Assembly (NCBI RefSeq): GCF_002591975.1
Contig: NZ_NVQE01000050.1
Span: forward strand, 1-41,448
Direction of reading: 5' to 3'
Length of the DNA stretch: 41,448 nt
Source: Mycobacterium neglectum
Lineage (GTDB): Bacteria > Actinomycetota > Actinomycetes > Mycobacteriales > Mycobacteriaceae
Shown: positions 1 to 7,516 of the stretch, piece after piece
Layout: each line of letters starts with the position of its first letter
Numbering within the stretch: the first letter of the stretch is position 1
Position numbers and translations under genes: made by a program
Notes under the pieces: model-generated
What the model was told of the DNA's origin: nothing
The model's input: only the letters and a program-made list of their open reading frames with translations
Databases searched by the model: none

Positions 1-78
1 CGACCTGGAAGCATTGCAACCGTCAATCAACCGATTGGCCACGGCGAAGTAACGCAAGCCCCCACGCGCTCATTATGC

Positions 79-125
79 GTGAGGCACCAGCTCACCCTTC
101 GCGCTCACAATTAGGTGAGGCACCT
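79..125. promoter_or_regulatory. Cluster of four GTGAG/CTCAC half-sites upstream of the PrsW gene
   Basis: GTGAG occurs at 79-83 and 115-119, and its complement CTCAC at 91-95 and 104-108. Start-to-start spacings are 12, 13 and 11 bases, about one helical turn each, so the sites form two facing inverted repeats. The decamer GTGAGGCACC is exactly repeated at 79-88 and 115-124. The cluster ends about 40 bases before the proposed -10 of the PrsW gene, a plausible place for a regulator to bind. No regulator is identified; operator function is inference. Confidence 0.35.
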
Positions 126-166
126 CGACCCGGTCCAGGAAGCCCGCACACGACCGCAACCTTGAT

Positions 167-172
167 TACCCT
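167..172 (+). promoter_or_regulatory. -10 hexamer of the PrsW gene, leaderless type
   Basis: TACCCT lies exactly six bases before the GTG at 179, which would put the transcription start on the start codon. No Shine-Dalgarno sequence precedes this GTG. This is the usual layout of mycobacterial leaderless genes. Confidence 0.5.
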
Positions 173-178
173 GCCTAC

Positions 179-1348
179 GTGGCATACGCCGGTGCTCCGC
201 AGCAGTCATGGCCTCCTCGACCCCCTTTCGAGCGCAAAATTCGGCAAGTCGGAGCCCCGTTGGGCGTGCTCATCCTGCTCGGCACCCTCGCGGGGCTGAT
301 CGTCGTCGGCCTGACCGCGCTGAACCCCGTCGGGGCGTCGGTCGGGTTCGTACTGTCCGGGGTGGCGATCGGCGTGGTCGTCTTCGCCTACATTTGGCTC
401 GACCGGTGGGAACCGGAACCGCCCCGCCTGCTGGTTTTCGCGTTTCTGTGGGGAGCGTCGGTCGCCGTGATCCTGTCGGTGATCATCGGCCTCTTCGTGG
501 ACTCGCTGATCGTGCAGAGCGGGTCCGAGGACGTCAGCTGGGTATCGATCGCCATCGGCGCGCCCGTCATCGAAGAGGCGGCCAAGGGCGCGTTCCTGCT
601 GCTCATGATGACCGGGCGGCGACGCAATGAACTCAATTCCCTGACCGACTGCCTGGTGTACGCGGGGCTCGTCGGCGCCGGTTTCGCCTGGCTGGAGGAC
701 ATCCTCTACATCGCAGGCGGTGAGACGCTGGGCGACTCGCTGCTGACGGCCGGCGTGCGGCTGATCATGGGACCGTTCGCGCATTCGCTGTTCACCACCA
801 TGTTTGCGCTCGGCGTGTGGTTCGCCCTGCAGAACCGCAACCCCGCCGTGAAGTCGTTCTACATCCTGCTGGGGTATCTCGGGGCGGTGATCATGCACGC
901 GCTGTGGAACGGGTCGTCGGTGATCGGGCCGGAGACGTACCTCGTGGTGTACGTCTTCTGGATGGTGCCGGTCTTCGCTTTCGCGATCGTGCTCGGCGTA
1001 CGAAGCCGTAAGAAGGAGCAACGGATCGTCGCTGCGAAACTGCCGGGCATGGTGGCCGCCCAACTCGTCACGCCGAGCGAGGCCACGTGGCTGAATTCGA
1101 TCAAGAACCGAAAGTTGGCGATCGCCGCGGCCAGCCGCGCCGGCGGAAAGCCCGCCGGTAAAGCGGTCAAGGCCTTCGCCGCCCAGGTCGTGGAACTGGC
1201 GTTCGTGCGCGACCGCATCGATCGCGGTTTCGGCGACAACCGGGTCTATGCGATGCAGACCGACGAGGCCAATAGGGTGCACGCCGCCCGCATGGAGACA
1301 CCCGCCCTGCAGGGACTCGTCGGGTTCCAGGCCCCGCCGGTGAAATAA
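179..1348 (+). CDS. PrsW-family intramembrane metalloprotease
   Basis: A 389-residue polytopic membrane protein. It has the PrsW family signatures: E132-E133-x-x-K136 in PVIEEAAKG, a second conserved block FAWLED at 169-174, and histidines H202 and H240 in later membrane segments (HALWN at 240-244), proposed in the family to bind metal. PrsW proteins cleave membrane substrates such as anti-sigma factors; no such partner gene is next to it, so the substrate is unknown. A Pro-rich N-terminus precedes about eight hydrophobic segments, and a cytosolic basic tail of about 110 residues follows residue 280. The GTG start is supported by a -10 hexamer six bases upstream rather than by a ribosome binding site. 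The LysE-type gene follows after 31 bases. Confidence 0.85.
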   Translation: MAYAGAPQQSWPPRPPFERKIRQVGAPLGVLILLGTLAGLIVVGLTALNPVGASVGFVLSGVAIGVVVFAYIWLDRWEPEPPRLLVFAFLWGASVAVILSVIIGLFVDSLIVQSGSEDVSWVSIAIGAPVIEEAAKGAFLLLMMTGRRRNELNSLTDCLVYAGLVGAGFAWLEDILYIAGGETLGDSLLTAGVRLIMGPFAHSLFTTMFALGVWFALQNRNPAVKSFYILLGYLGAVIMHALWNGSSVIGPETYLVVYVFWMVPVFAFAIVLGVRSRKKEQRIVAAKLPGMVAAQLVTPSEATWLNSIKNRKLAIAAASRAGGKPAGKAVKAFAAQVVELAFVRDRIDRGFGDNRVYAMQTDEANRVHAARMETPALQGLVGFQAPPVK

Positions 1349-1379
1349 AACGGCTTGCCGCCTCGGACATACTGCTCCC

Positions 1380-2018
1380 ATGCAGGTGCAACATCTGATC
1401 GACGTCATGCCGGCGTTCCTGATCGCGTGCGTGATCCTCGCCGCCCTTCCCGGGCCGGCGACGGCGCTGTTCTTGCACCGCTCGATCCGCGACGGGCGCG
1501 CGGCGGGACTGGCCGCTGTTGCAGGCAACGAGATAGGGATTCTCGCGTGGACCCTGGCCGGTGGCGCGGGGCTGTCGGTGCTGTTGATGGCCAATCGCGC
1601 GCTGTCACTCACTCTGCACGTCGTCGGCGCGGCCATTCTGATCTGGCTCGGCGTCAGCGCCTGGCGCAACGCCAAACGTCCCGACGAGATCGAGGTGCCG
1701 CTGCCGCCACGCGGTAGGACCCCAGCGGCGGCATTCCGCGCGGCGCTGCTGTCCATCGCCGCCAATCCGAAGGCAGCCGCGTTCGGGATCGTCGTGCTGC
1801 CGCAGTTTCTACCGTCCAGTGGCACGGTGTTGCCTACCTTGTTCGTGCTCGCCGCCATTCAACTGGTCATCGACACCGCGTGGTGTGCGGGTCTGGTGCT
1901 GGCAGCGTCCCGCGCCCGAGAGGTGTTGAGCCGAGCCCATATTCGTCGCCGCATCGAACGAGCGATGGGCGCGGCGCTGATGGCATTGGGCATTGGTTTG
2001 GCCGCCGACGCCCGCTGA
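1380..2018 (+). CDS. LysE/RhtB-family amino-acid exporter
   Basis: This 212-residue protein has five to six hydrophobic segments and the family's N-terminal layout, including LPGPATALFLHRSIRDGRAAG near residues 23-43, the conserved P-G-P region followed by a glycine-rich helix. LysE/RhtB proteins export amino acids and related compounds; the substrate cannot be read from sequence. There is no clear Shine-Dalgarno; a CATACT hexamer lies six bases before the ATG, so a separate leaderless transcript is possible. Its TGA stop (2016-2018) directly abuts the TAG stop of the convergent polA gene (2019-2021), leaving no space for a terminator. Confidence 0.85.
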   Translation: MQVQHLIDVMPAFLIACVILAALPGPATALFLHRSIRDGRAAGLAAVAGNEIGILAWTLAGGAGLSVLLMANRALSLTLHVVGAAILIWLGVSAWRNAKRPDEIEVPLPPRGRTPAAAFRAALLSIAANPKAAAFGIVVLPQFLPSSGTVLPTLFVLAAIQLVIDTAWCAGLVLAASRAREVLSRAHIRRRIERAMGAALMALGIGLAADAR

Positions 2019-4727
2019 CTAATGCGCCGCAGCATCCCAGCTTCGGCCGTATCCGACGGAAACCTCCATCGGTACGTCGAGCGGATAGGCATTGCCCATC
2101 TGCTCTCGGACCAGTTTCTCGACGGCGTCGCGCTCACCGTCGGCAACCTCGAACAGCAGCTCATCGTGCACCTGTAGCAGCATCCGCGATTTCAGCGCGG
2201 CCTCTTTGAGAGCGATGTCGACGTTGATCATCGCGACCTTGATGATGTCGGCAGCGCTGCCCTGGATCGGTGCATTCAGCGCGGCGCGCTCGGCGGCCTC
2301 GCGCACGTTGCGGTTGCTGCTGTCGAGCTCCGGCAGATAGCGGCGTCTGCCGAACACCGTCGACGTGTAACCGTCCTTGCGCGCCTGGTCCACCACGTCA
2401 CGCAGATAGTCGCGGATGCCGCCGAACCGGTCGAAGTACTGGTCCATCTGTTCTTTGGCCTCCTCGGTGCTGATCTTCAGCTGCGCGGCCAGACCGTATG
2501 CGCTCAGCCCGTACGCGAGCCCGTACGACATCGCCTTGACGCGGCGCCGCAGCTCCGCGGTGACCTCGTCGATCGGCACGCCGAACGCGCGCGACGCCAC
2601 GAACGAGTGCAGGTCCTCGCCGGTGTTGAACGCTTCGATCAGGCCCTCGTCTTTGGACAGGTGGGCCATGATCCGCATCTCGATCTGGCTGTAGTCGGCC
2701 GTCATGAGTTCGGAGTAACCCTTGCCGACGACGAACGCGTCCCGGATCCGTCGGCCCGCTTCGGTGCGGATCGGGATGTTCTGCAGGTTCGGCTCGGTGG
2801 ACGACAACCTTCCGGTGGCGGCGATCGTCTGGTTGAACGTCGTATGAATACGGCCGTCGGAGCCCACGGCGTTGAGCAGCCCGTCGACGGTGACCTTCAG
2901 ACGGGTCGCATCGCGGTGGGCCAGCAGGTGCTGCAGGAACGGATGCCCGGTCTTGTCGAACAACGACTGCAGAGCGTCCGCGTCGGTGGTGTAGCCGGTC
3001 TTGGTGCGTTTGGTCTTCGGCATCTCCAACTCGTCGAACAGCACGACCTGCAGCTGTTTGGGCGAGCCGAGGTTGATCTGCTTGCCGATAACCCCGTATG
3101 CCGCTTCGGCGGCGTCGCGGATCTGGTCGGCGAACTCGCTCTGGAGTTCGGCAAGTTGATCCAGGTCGACCGCGATGCCCGCGGACTCCATTTCGGCCAG
3201 CGCACGCTGCACCGGCAACTCCATGTTGCCCAGCAGCGACGACGAATCGATGCGGGCCAGCTCCTCGTCGAGCGCGTCGGCGAGGTCCATCACCGCGCTC
3301 GCGCGAAGGATCACCGTCTGGACGGCCTGATCGTCGACGCCATCAGTATCGTCGAGCAGCGAAAGCTGTTGCTGTTCAGGGTTATCCGCGCGGAGCTCCC
3401 GCTTGAGGTACCGCAGCGACAGATCGTCGAGAGCGAAGCTGCGTTGACCCGGCCGGACCAGGTAGGCCGCCAATGCGGTGTCGGAGGTGACACCGGCGAG
3501 CTTCCAGCCGCGGCCTTCGAGGTCGTGCATGGCCAGCTTGGCCTCGTGCAGTGCCTTCGGCTGGCCCGGGTCGGCCAGCCACGATGCGAGCGCGGCCTCG
3601 TCGTCGGCGTGCAGGGTCGCGGTGTCGAGGTAGCGGCCGTCGCCGTCGGACGCGACGATCGCCAATGCGGTGGCGTCGGCGTCGTAGGCCAGATGCGTAC
3701 CGACAACGGCCATCCCGAACCGCTGGCCGGATCCGTGTTCGGACAGCCAGGCCGCCAATTCACCGTCCTCGAGCGCACCGCCTCGGACGTCGAAACCCTG
3801 GTCCACCTCGGGGTCTGTGGAGGCCAGCGTGTCGAATAGCCGGTCGCGCAGAACCCGGAACTCGAGGTCGTCGAAGAGGCGATGGATCTGGTCGCGATCC
3901 CATGGCTGCATCCGCAACGTGTCCGGCGTCTGAGCCAGCGGCACGTCCTTGACCAGCTCGGTGAGCTCGCGGTTGAGCACGACGGACGACAGGTGCGCCC
4001 GTAGCGCGTCGCCGACCTTGCCCTTGACCGTGTCCACCCGGTCGACCAACGTCTGCAGCGACCCGTACTCGGCGATCCACTTGGTGGCCGTCTTCTCCCC
4101 CACGCCGGGGATGCCGGGCAGGTTGTCACTCGGGTCGCCGCGCAGGGCGGCGAAGTCGGGATACTGCCGCGGGGTGAGCCCGTACTTGTCCAGCACTGCC
4201 TCCGGGGTGAACCGGGTCAGCTCGCTGACACCCTTACGTGGGTACAGCACGGTGACGTCATCGCTGACCAGCTGCAGCGCGTCCCGGTCACCGGTCACCA
4301 CCAGAACGCGGTGGCCTTCGTTCTCGGCCTGCGTCGCGAGCGTCGCAATGATGTCGTCAGCCTCGAACCCGGCCTCCGCCAGCACCGTGATGCCGAGCGC
4401 GCCGAGGACCTCCTTGGTGATGTCGATCTGGCCGCGGAACTCGTCCGGCGTCGCCGAGCGACCCTCCTTGTACTCCGGGTACTTCTCCTTGCGGAAGGTC
4501 TGGCGGGACACGTCGAACGCGGCCGCGATATGGGTGGGCTGCTCGTCGCGCAGCAGGTTGATCAGCATCGCGGTGAATCCGTAGACCGCATTGGTGGTCA
4601 GGCCACTCTGGGTCTTGAAATTCTCGGCTGGCAGCGCGTAGAACGCCCGAAACGCCAACGAATTGCCGTCCAACAGCATCAATGTCGGCTTTTCGGTTGC
4701 CTTCTCAGTCGTTGCGCTCGCGGTCAC
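2019..4727 (-). CDS. polA: DNA polymerase I
   Basis: Family A DNA polymerase of 902 residues, normal for mycobacterial PolA, used in Okazaki fragment processing and excision repair. The N-terminal 5'-3' nuclease domain (about 1-300) shows LDGNSLAFRAF, GFEADDIIATLA, VTGDRDALQL and the helix-hairpin-helix GVGEKTATKWI. The middle domain lacks a recognisable DEDD proofreading motif, as expected for mycobacterial PolA. The polymerase domain has motif A DYSQIEMR (about 675), motif B RRVKAMSYGLAYG (about 730) and motif C VHDE (about 853). The GTG start is supported by TAGAGT six bases upstream (leaderless arrangement). It is convergent with the LysE gene with abutting stop codons. Confidence 0.98.
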   Translation of the reverse strand: MTASATTEKATEKPTLMLLDGNSLAFRAFYALPAENFKTQSGLTTNAVYGFTAMLINLLRDEQPTHIAAAFDVSRQTFRKEKYPEYKEGRSATPDEFRGQIDITKEVLGALGITVLAEAGFEADDIIATLATQAENEGHRVLVVTGDRDALQLVSDDVTVLYPRKGVSELTRFTPEAVLDKYGLTPRQYPDFAALRGDPSDNLPGIPGVGEKTATKWIAEYGSLQTLVDRVDTVKGKVGDALRAHLSSVVLNRELTELVKDVPLAQTPDTLRMQPWDRDQIHRLFDDLEFRVLRDRLFDTLASTDPEVDQGFDVRGGALEDGELAAWLSEHGSGQRFGMAVVGTHLAYDADATALAIVASDGDGRYLDTATLHADDEAALASWLADPGQPKALHEAKLAMHDLEGRGWKLAGVTSDTALAAYLVRPGQRSFALDDLSLRYLKRELRADNPEQQQLSLLDDTDGVDDQAVQTVILRASAVMDLADALDEELARIDSSSLLGNMELPVQRALAEMESAGIAVDLDQLAELQSEFADQIRDAAEAAYGVIGKQINLGSPKQLQVVLFDELEMPKTKRTKTGYTTDADALQSLFDKTGHPFLQHLLAHRDATRLKVTVDGLLNAVGSDGRIHTTFNQTIAATGRLSSTEPNLQNIPIRTEAGRRIRDAFVVGKGYSELMTADYSQIEMRIMAHLSKDEGLIEAFNTGEDLHSFVASRAFGVPIDEVTAELRRRVKAMSYGLAYGLSAYGLAAQLKISTEEAKEQMDQYFDRFGGIRDYLRDVVDQARKDGYTSTVFGRRRYLPELDSSNRNVREAAERAALNAPIQGSAADIIKVAMINVDIALKEAALKSRMLLQVHDELLFEVADGERDAVEKLVREQMGNAYPLDVPMEVSVGYGRSWDAAAH

Positions 4728-4733
4728 GGCCCT

Positions 4734-4739
4734 ACTCTA
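4734..4739 (-). promoter_or_regulatory. -10 hexamer of polA, leaderless type
   Basis: On the minus strand TAGAGT is followed by six bases (AGGGCC) and then the polA GTG. Transcription would start at the start codon. Confidence 0.5.
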
Positions 4740-4774
4740 TGCACGGCCGCTGACACGCCGTAGCCACCAGGCCG

Positions 4775-5212
4775 CTAGATCTGACCGGTGCGGATCCAGT
4801 CGATCGCCATGTCGACCGGATTCTGCGGATCGACGTACACCGCGAGCGTCATGCCTGGCTGCACCCGTACGACATGCATCTGCGCGACGACCTCATCGAA
4901 AACCGCGCCGTACGGCGGGGCGCCGTCCTCGCGTTGCACCCGCACCTGGACCCGCAGTACCGGCGACGTGTTCATATACGACCCGACCTGCCACACACCG
5001 TCGACGGTGACGGTGGCGGGCAGGCCGCCACCGTTCGACAGCTGCGAATGCCGCATCATCTTCATGCCGATCTCACTGGCATCGGCCGCCTCGTGAATGC
5101 GGTTGGGGATGTCCCCGATCTGGCCGAAGAATGACGACGGCCGGCCCTGCGACTCCAGGTACTGCTTGTTGGCGCCGTACATGCGCGCCCAGTCATTGAA
5201 CGGATTGGGCAT
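4775..5212 (-). CDS. Conserved hypothetical protein, second gene of a two-gene unit
   Basis: A 145-residue soluble protein I cannot assign to a named family. The first 60 residues look helical and polar (MPNPFNDWARMYGANKQYLE onward); the rest looks like a small beta-rich domain (TVTVDGVWQV, VLRVQVRV, VVRVQPGMTLAVYVDPQNP), with a hydrophobic pattern like OB-fold or SHOCT-associated domains. No signal peptide or membrane segment. It starts 16 bases after the stop of the upstream 125-residue gene, so the two are probably co-transcribed. Coding character is strong: high third-position GC and no overlap with a better frame. Function unknown. Confidence 0.75.
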   Translation of the reverse strand: MPNPFNDWARMYGANKQYLESQGRPSSFFGQIGDIPNRIHEAADASEIGMKMMRHSQLSNGGGLPATVTVDGVWQVGSYMNTSPVLRVQVRVQREDGAPPYGAVFDEVVAQMHVVRVQPGMTLAVYVDPQNPVDMAIDWIRTGQI

Positions 5213-5228
5213 GGGAGACCAACCCTGA

Positions 5229-5606
5229 TCAGTAGCCGAGGAACTTGCGGAACTGCTGGCCGACGGCCATCGACTGGCCCATCCGCTGCACCCAGCCGGC
5301 GAGGGCCGCTTTCGTGTCGGCCGGGTCCCAGCCGCGCTCTTGGGCGAGGGTGATCATGCCGGCCTCGTCATTGATCCCGCGGGCCTGTGCGTCGCGAGCC
5401 AACTCGGCGTAGTCCTGCAGTGAGATGCCGTTGATGGGCTGCCAGATCGGGTCGTCCGTCGACACCGAACGTGTCGAAGGGCCGCCCAGAATGGCGGGGT
5501 CGATCGGTCCGGCGCCGCGGACGTGCACCTGTCCGTCATTCTGCGGCGGAGCGAATGCCTGGCCGGCCTGCTGCGCAGCTTGCTTTGCCTTGTCGAAGAA
5601 TCCCAT
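5229..5606 (-). CDS. Conserved hypothetical protein, first gene of a two-gene unit
   Basis: The open frame extends upstream to 5759, but the start chosen is ATG 5606 because GGAG lies six bases before it; the upstream extension would also run into the promoter region of the divergent DUF35 gene. The 125-residue product begins MGFFDKAKQAAQQAGQAFAPP, an amphipathic helix followed by a Pro/Gly-rich linker. The C-terminal part (DPIWQPINGISLQDYAELARDAQARGI...) is helical and soluble. The opening resembles many small actinobacterial proteins that begin MGFFD/MGLFD, but I cannot name a function. The 145-residue gene follows by 16 bases. Confidence 0.7.
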   Translation of the reverse strand: MGFFDKAKQAAQQAGQAFAPPQNDGQVHVRGAGPIDPAILGGPSTRSVSTDDPIWQPINGISLQDYAELARDAQARGINDEAGMITLAQERGWDPADTKAALAGWVQRMGQSMAVGQQFRKFLGY

Positions 5607-5732
5607 CACTGACTCCAAATCTCCCTGGACGGCTGCCCCGATGGCGTCGCCGTTGCAGTCAGTACAGTCCGTGGCCGCGGCTACCGATCCCAAAAACCAA
5701 TGCGCCATCTCCGTACCGGTACGCGCAAGCCA

Positions 5733-5752
5733 AACTGGAACACGTTTCAGTT
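5733..5752. promoter_or_regulatory. KstR-type operator palindrome
   Basis: Bases 5736-5749 read TGGAACACGTTTCA, an exact match to the published KstR consensus TNNAACNNGTTNNA. The symmetry extends further: arms AACTGGAAC (5733-5741) and GTTTCAGTT (5744-5752) are complementary at eight of nine positions around a two-base centre. The site ends 28 bases before the DUF35 start codon and covers the expected -35 region of its proposed promoter (-10 at 5769-5774), where a repressor would block transcription. KstR is the TetR-family repressor of mycobacterial sterol catabolism; from memory the Rv1627c/Rv1628c pair belongs to its regulon. Confidence 0.75.
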
Positions 5753-5768
5753 CTGCCACCGGGTTGGT

Positions 5769-5774
5769 TAGGCT
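5769..5774 (+). promoter_or_regulatory. -10 hexamer of the DUF35 gene, leaderless type
   Basis: TAGGCT followed by six bases (GACCGA) and the GTG start at 5781. The -35 position (about 5746-5751) lies inside the KstR-type palindrome. Confidence 0.5.
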
Positions 5775-5780
5775 GACCGA

Positions 5781-6218
5781 GTGTCAGCATCTACTCAGCC
5801 AGCGGTCGACGGGTGGTTCGCCACCGACGAATCGGGCGCCGCGTACCTGATCGGCAGCAAGTGCCATGCGTGCGGGACGTTCGTGTTCCCGCCGCGCGCC
5901 AACAACTGCCCCAATCCGGCCTGTGACGGCGACGAGTTGGCCCAGGTGCCGTTGTCGCGGCGGGGAACGCTGTGGAGCTACACCGAAAATCGTTATGCCC
6001 CACCGCCTCCGTATCCGTCGCCGGACCCCTTCGAGCCGTTCGCCGTTGCCGCCGTTGCGTTGGCCGACGAGGGTGTGATCGTGTTGGGCAAGGTCGTCGA
6101 GGGTACGTTGGCCGCCGATCTGAAGGTCGGCATCGAGATGGAACTGACCACCATGCCGCTTTATGTCGACGACGACGGTATCGAGCGCGTCGTGCACGCC
6201 TGGAGGATCGCCTCATGA
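5781..6218 (+). CDS. DUF35 OB-fold zinc-ribbon protein (Rv1628c-like, ChsH2/Ltp partner type)
   Basis: A 145-residue DUF35 protein: an N-terminal rubredoxin-like zinc ribbon with C28, C31, C43 and C48, then an OB-fold with the usual GTLWSYTENRYAPPPPYPSPDPFEPFAVAAVAL and a C-terminal strand ending VVHAWRI. Proteins of this type form complexes with thiolase-fold partners, as ChsH2 does with Ltp2 in the retro-aldol step of sterol side-chain degradation. Its stop overlaps the ATG of the next gene by four bases (ATGA), which fits a stoichiometric pair. A KstR-type operator and a leaderless -10 precede it, which is why GTG 5781 was chosen. The exact substrate is not visible. Confidence 0.88.
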   Translation: MSASTQPAVDGWFATDESGAAYLIGSKCHACGTFVFPPRANNCPNPACDGDELAQVPLSRRGTLWSYTENRYAPPPPYPSPDPFEPFAVAAVALADEGVIVLGKVVEGTLAADLKVGIEMELTTMPLYVDDDGIERVVHAWRIAS

Positions 6219-7414
6219 GTCCCGAACCGGTGTACATCCTGGGTGCGGGCATGCACCCGTGGGGCAAGTGGGGCCGTGATTTCACCGAGTACGGCGTCGT
6301 CGCCGCGCGCGCCGCACTGGCGGAGGCAGGTCTGGACTGGCGCCAGATCCAGCTCGTCGCGGGCGCCGACACCATCCGCAACGGATATCCGGGGTTCGTC
6401 GCCGGGGCGACATTCGCGCAGAAGCTGGGCTGGAACGGCGTGCCCGTCACCTCGAGCTACGCGGCATGCGCCAGCGGATCGCAGGCGCTGCAGAGCGCGC
6501 GGGCCCAGATCCTCGCCGGATTCTGCGACGTCGCGTTGGTCATCGGTGCGGACACCACGCCCAAGGGCTTCTTCGCCCCGGTCGGCGGCGAACGCAAAGA
6601 CGACCCCGACTGGCAGCGCTTCCACCTGATCGGCGCGACGAACACGGTGTACTTCGCGCTGCTGGCACGCAGGCGGATGGACCTCTACGGCGCCACGCTC
6701 GAAGATTTCGCCCAGGTGAAGGTCAAGAACGCCAAGCACGGGCTGGACAACCCGAATGCGCGGTACCGCAAGGAGAGCTCGGTCGCCGATGTGCTGGCCA
6801 GCCCCGTCGTGTCCGATCCCCTTCGGCTGCTGGACATCTGCGCCACTTCCGACGGCGCGGCCGCCCTGATCGTGGCCAGCAAGTCGTTCGCCGAGAAGCA
6901 TCTCGGATCGCTCGAAGGCGTGCCTTCGGTGCGTGCCGTGAGCCTCCAAACGCCGCAGTATCCTCAGCATCTGCCCGAATTACCGGACATTGCAACGGAT
7001 TCCACCGCCGCAGTGCCCGCACCCGACCGGGTATTCAAGGATCAGATCCTCGACGCGGCTTACGCAGAAGCCGGTATCGGACCCGAGGACCTGAGCCTCG
7101 CGGAGGTCTACGACCTATCCACGGCGCTGGAGTTGGACTGGTACGAGCACCTCGGCCTGTGCGCCAAGGGTGAGGCCGAGAAGCTGCTGCGCAGCGGCGC
7201 GACGACGATCGGCGGCAAGATCCCGGTCAATGCGTCGGGCGGCCTGGCCAGCTTCGGTGAGGCCATTCCCGCCCAGGCGATCGCGCAGGTCTGCGAGCTC
7301 ACCTGGCAGCTCAAAGGGCAGGCCACCGGCCGTCAGGTCGAAGGCGCCACGGTCGGCGTCACCGCCAACCAGGGACTGTTCGGGCACGGCTCCTCAGTGG
7401 TCGTCGCTCGTTAG
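6215..7414 (+). CDS. Thiolase-fold lipid-transfer protein / acyl-CoA aldolase-like (Rv1627c-like)
   Basis: A 399-residue SCP-x type thiolase-fold protein. The start is ATG 6215, overlapping the DUF35 stop; the open frame runs upstream only as an artefact. The nucleophile-loop cysteine is present (C85 in SYAACASGSQAL). The other thiolase residues are altered: GHP is GEA (348-350), so the catalytic His is a Glu; EVHD is EVYD with Y299; and the C-terminal block reads TANQGLFGHG without a cysteine. A normal Claisen condensation or thiolysis is therefore unlikely. By analogy with Ltp2-ChsH2, the pair may be a retro-aldolase acting on a CoA-activated sterol or related side chain. This is inference from homology, operon structure and the KstR-type site. 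Confidence 0.85.
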   Translation: MSPEPVYILGAGMHPWGKWGRDFTEYGVVAARAALAEAGLDWRQIQLVAGADTIRNGYPGFVAGATFAQKLGWNGVPVTSSYAACASGSQALQSARAQILAGFCDVALVIGADTTPKGFFAPVGGERKDDPDWQRFHLIGATNTVYFALLARRRMDLYGATLEDFAQVKVKNAKHGLDNPNARYRKESSVADVLASPVVSDPLRLLDICATSDGAAALIVASKSFAEKHLGSLEGVPSVRAVSLQTPQYPQHLPELPDIATDSTAAVPAPDRVFKDQILDAAYAEAGIGPEDLSLAEVYDLSTALELDWYEHLGLCAKGEAEKLLRSGATTIGGKIPVNASGGLASFGEAIPAQAIAQVCELTWQLKGQATGRQVEGATVGVTANQGLFGHGSSVVVAR

Positions 7415-7516
7415 TGACGCCATCGAGCGTGCGCAAAGTCAGTGATTCTGTCGGCGTGTCGGCCGCAAACACGCACGCTCGCGCGAAGTAGTGGTCGTCG
7501 CGCGCTAGGCGACGCC
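7396..7516. repeat. Palindromic element bracketed by an imperfect direct duplication
   Basis: A perfect 10-base inverted repeat, CGAGCGTGCG at 7424-7433 and CGCACGCTCG at 7472-7481, encloses 38 bases between the convergent thiolase and livF genes. It is flanked by a near copy of the same sequence: 7396-7421 (3' end of the thiolase gene) and 7490-7516 (overlapping the livF stop). Both begin AGTGGTCGTCG, contain a TAG and end GACGCC, differing at about four positions. The inverted repeat could serve as a bidirectional terminator for the two converging operons; the duplication suggests the palindrome arrived by insertion or local duplication. Confidence 0.55.

Noticed and set aside
206..1858. 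Minus-strand open frame of 550 codons
   Set aside because: It runs antisense to the PrsW and LysE genes. Its product is low-complexity Arg/Gly/Asp-rich, as expected for a shadow frame in GC-rich DNA.
2607..3839. Plus-strand open frame of 410 codons inside polA
   Set aside because: Antisense to a certain polymerase gene; no family motif and no ribosome binding site.
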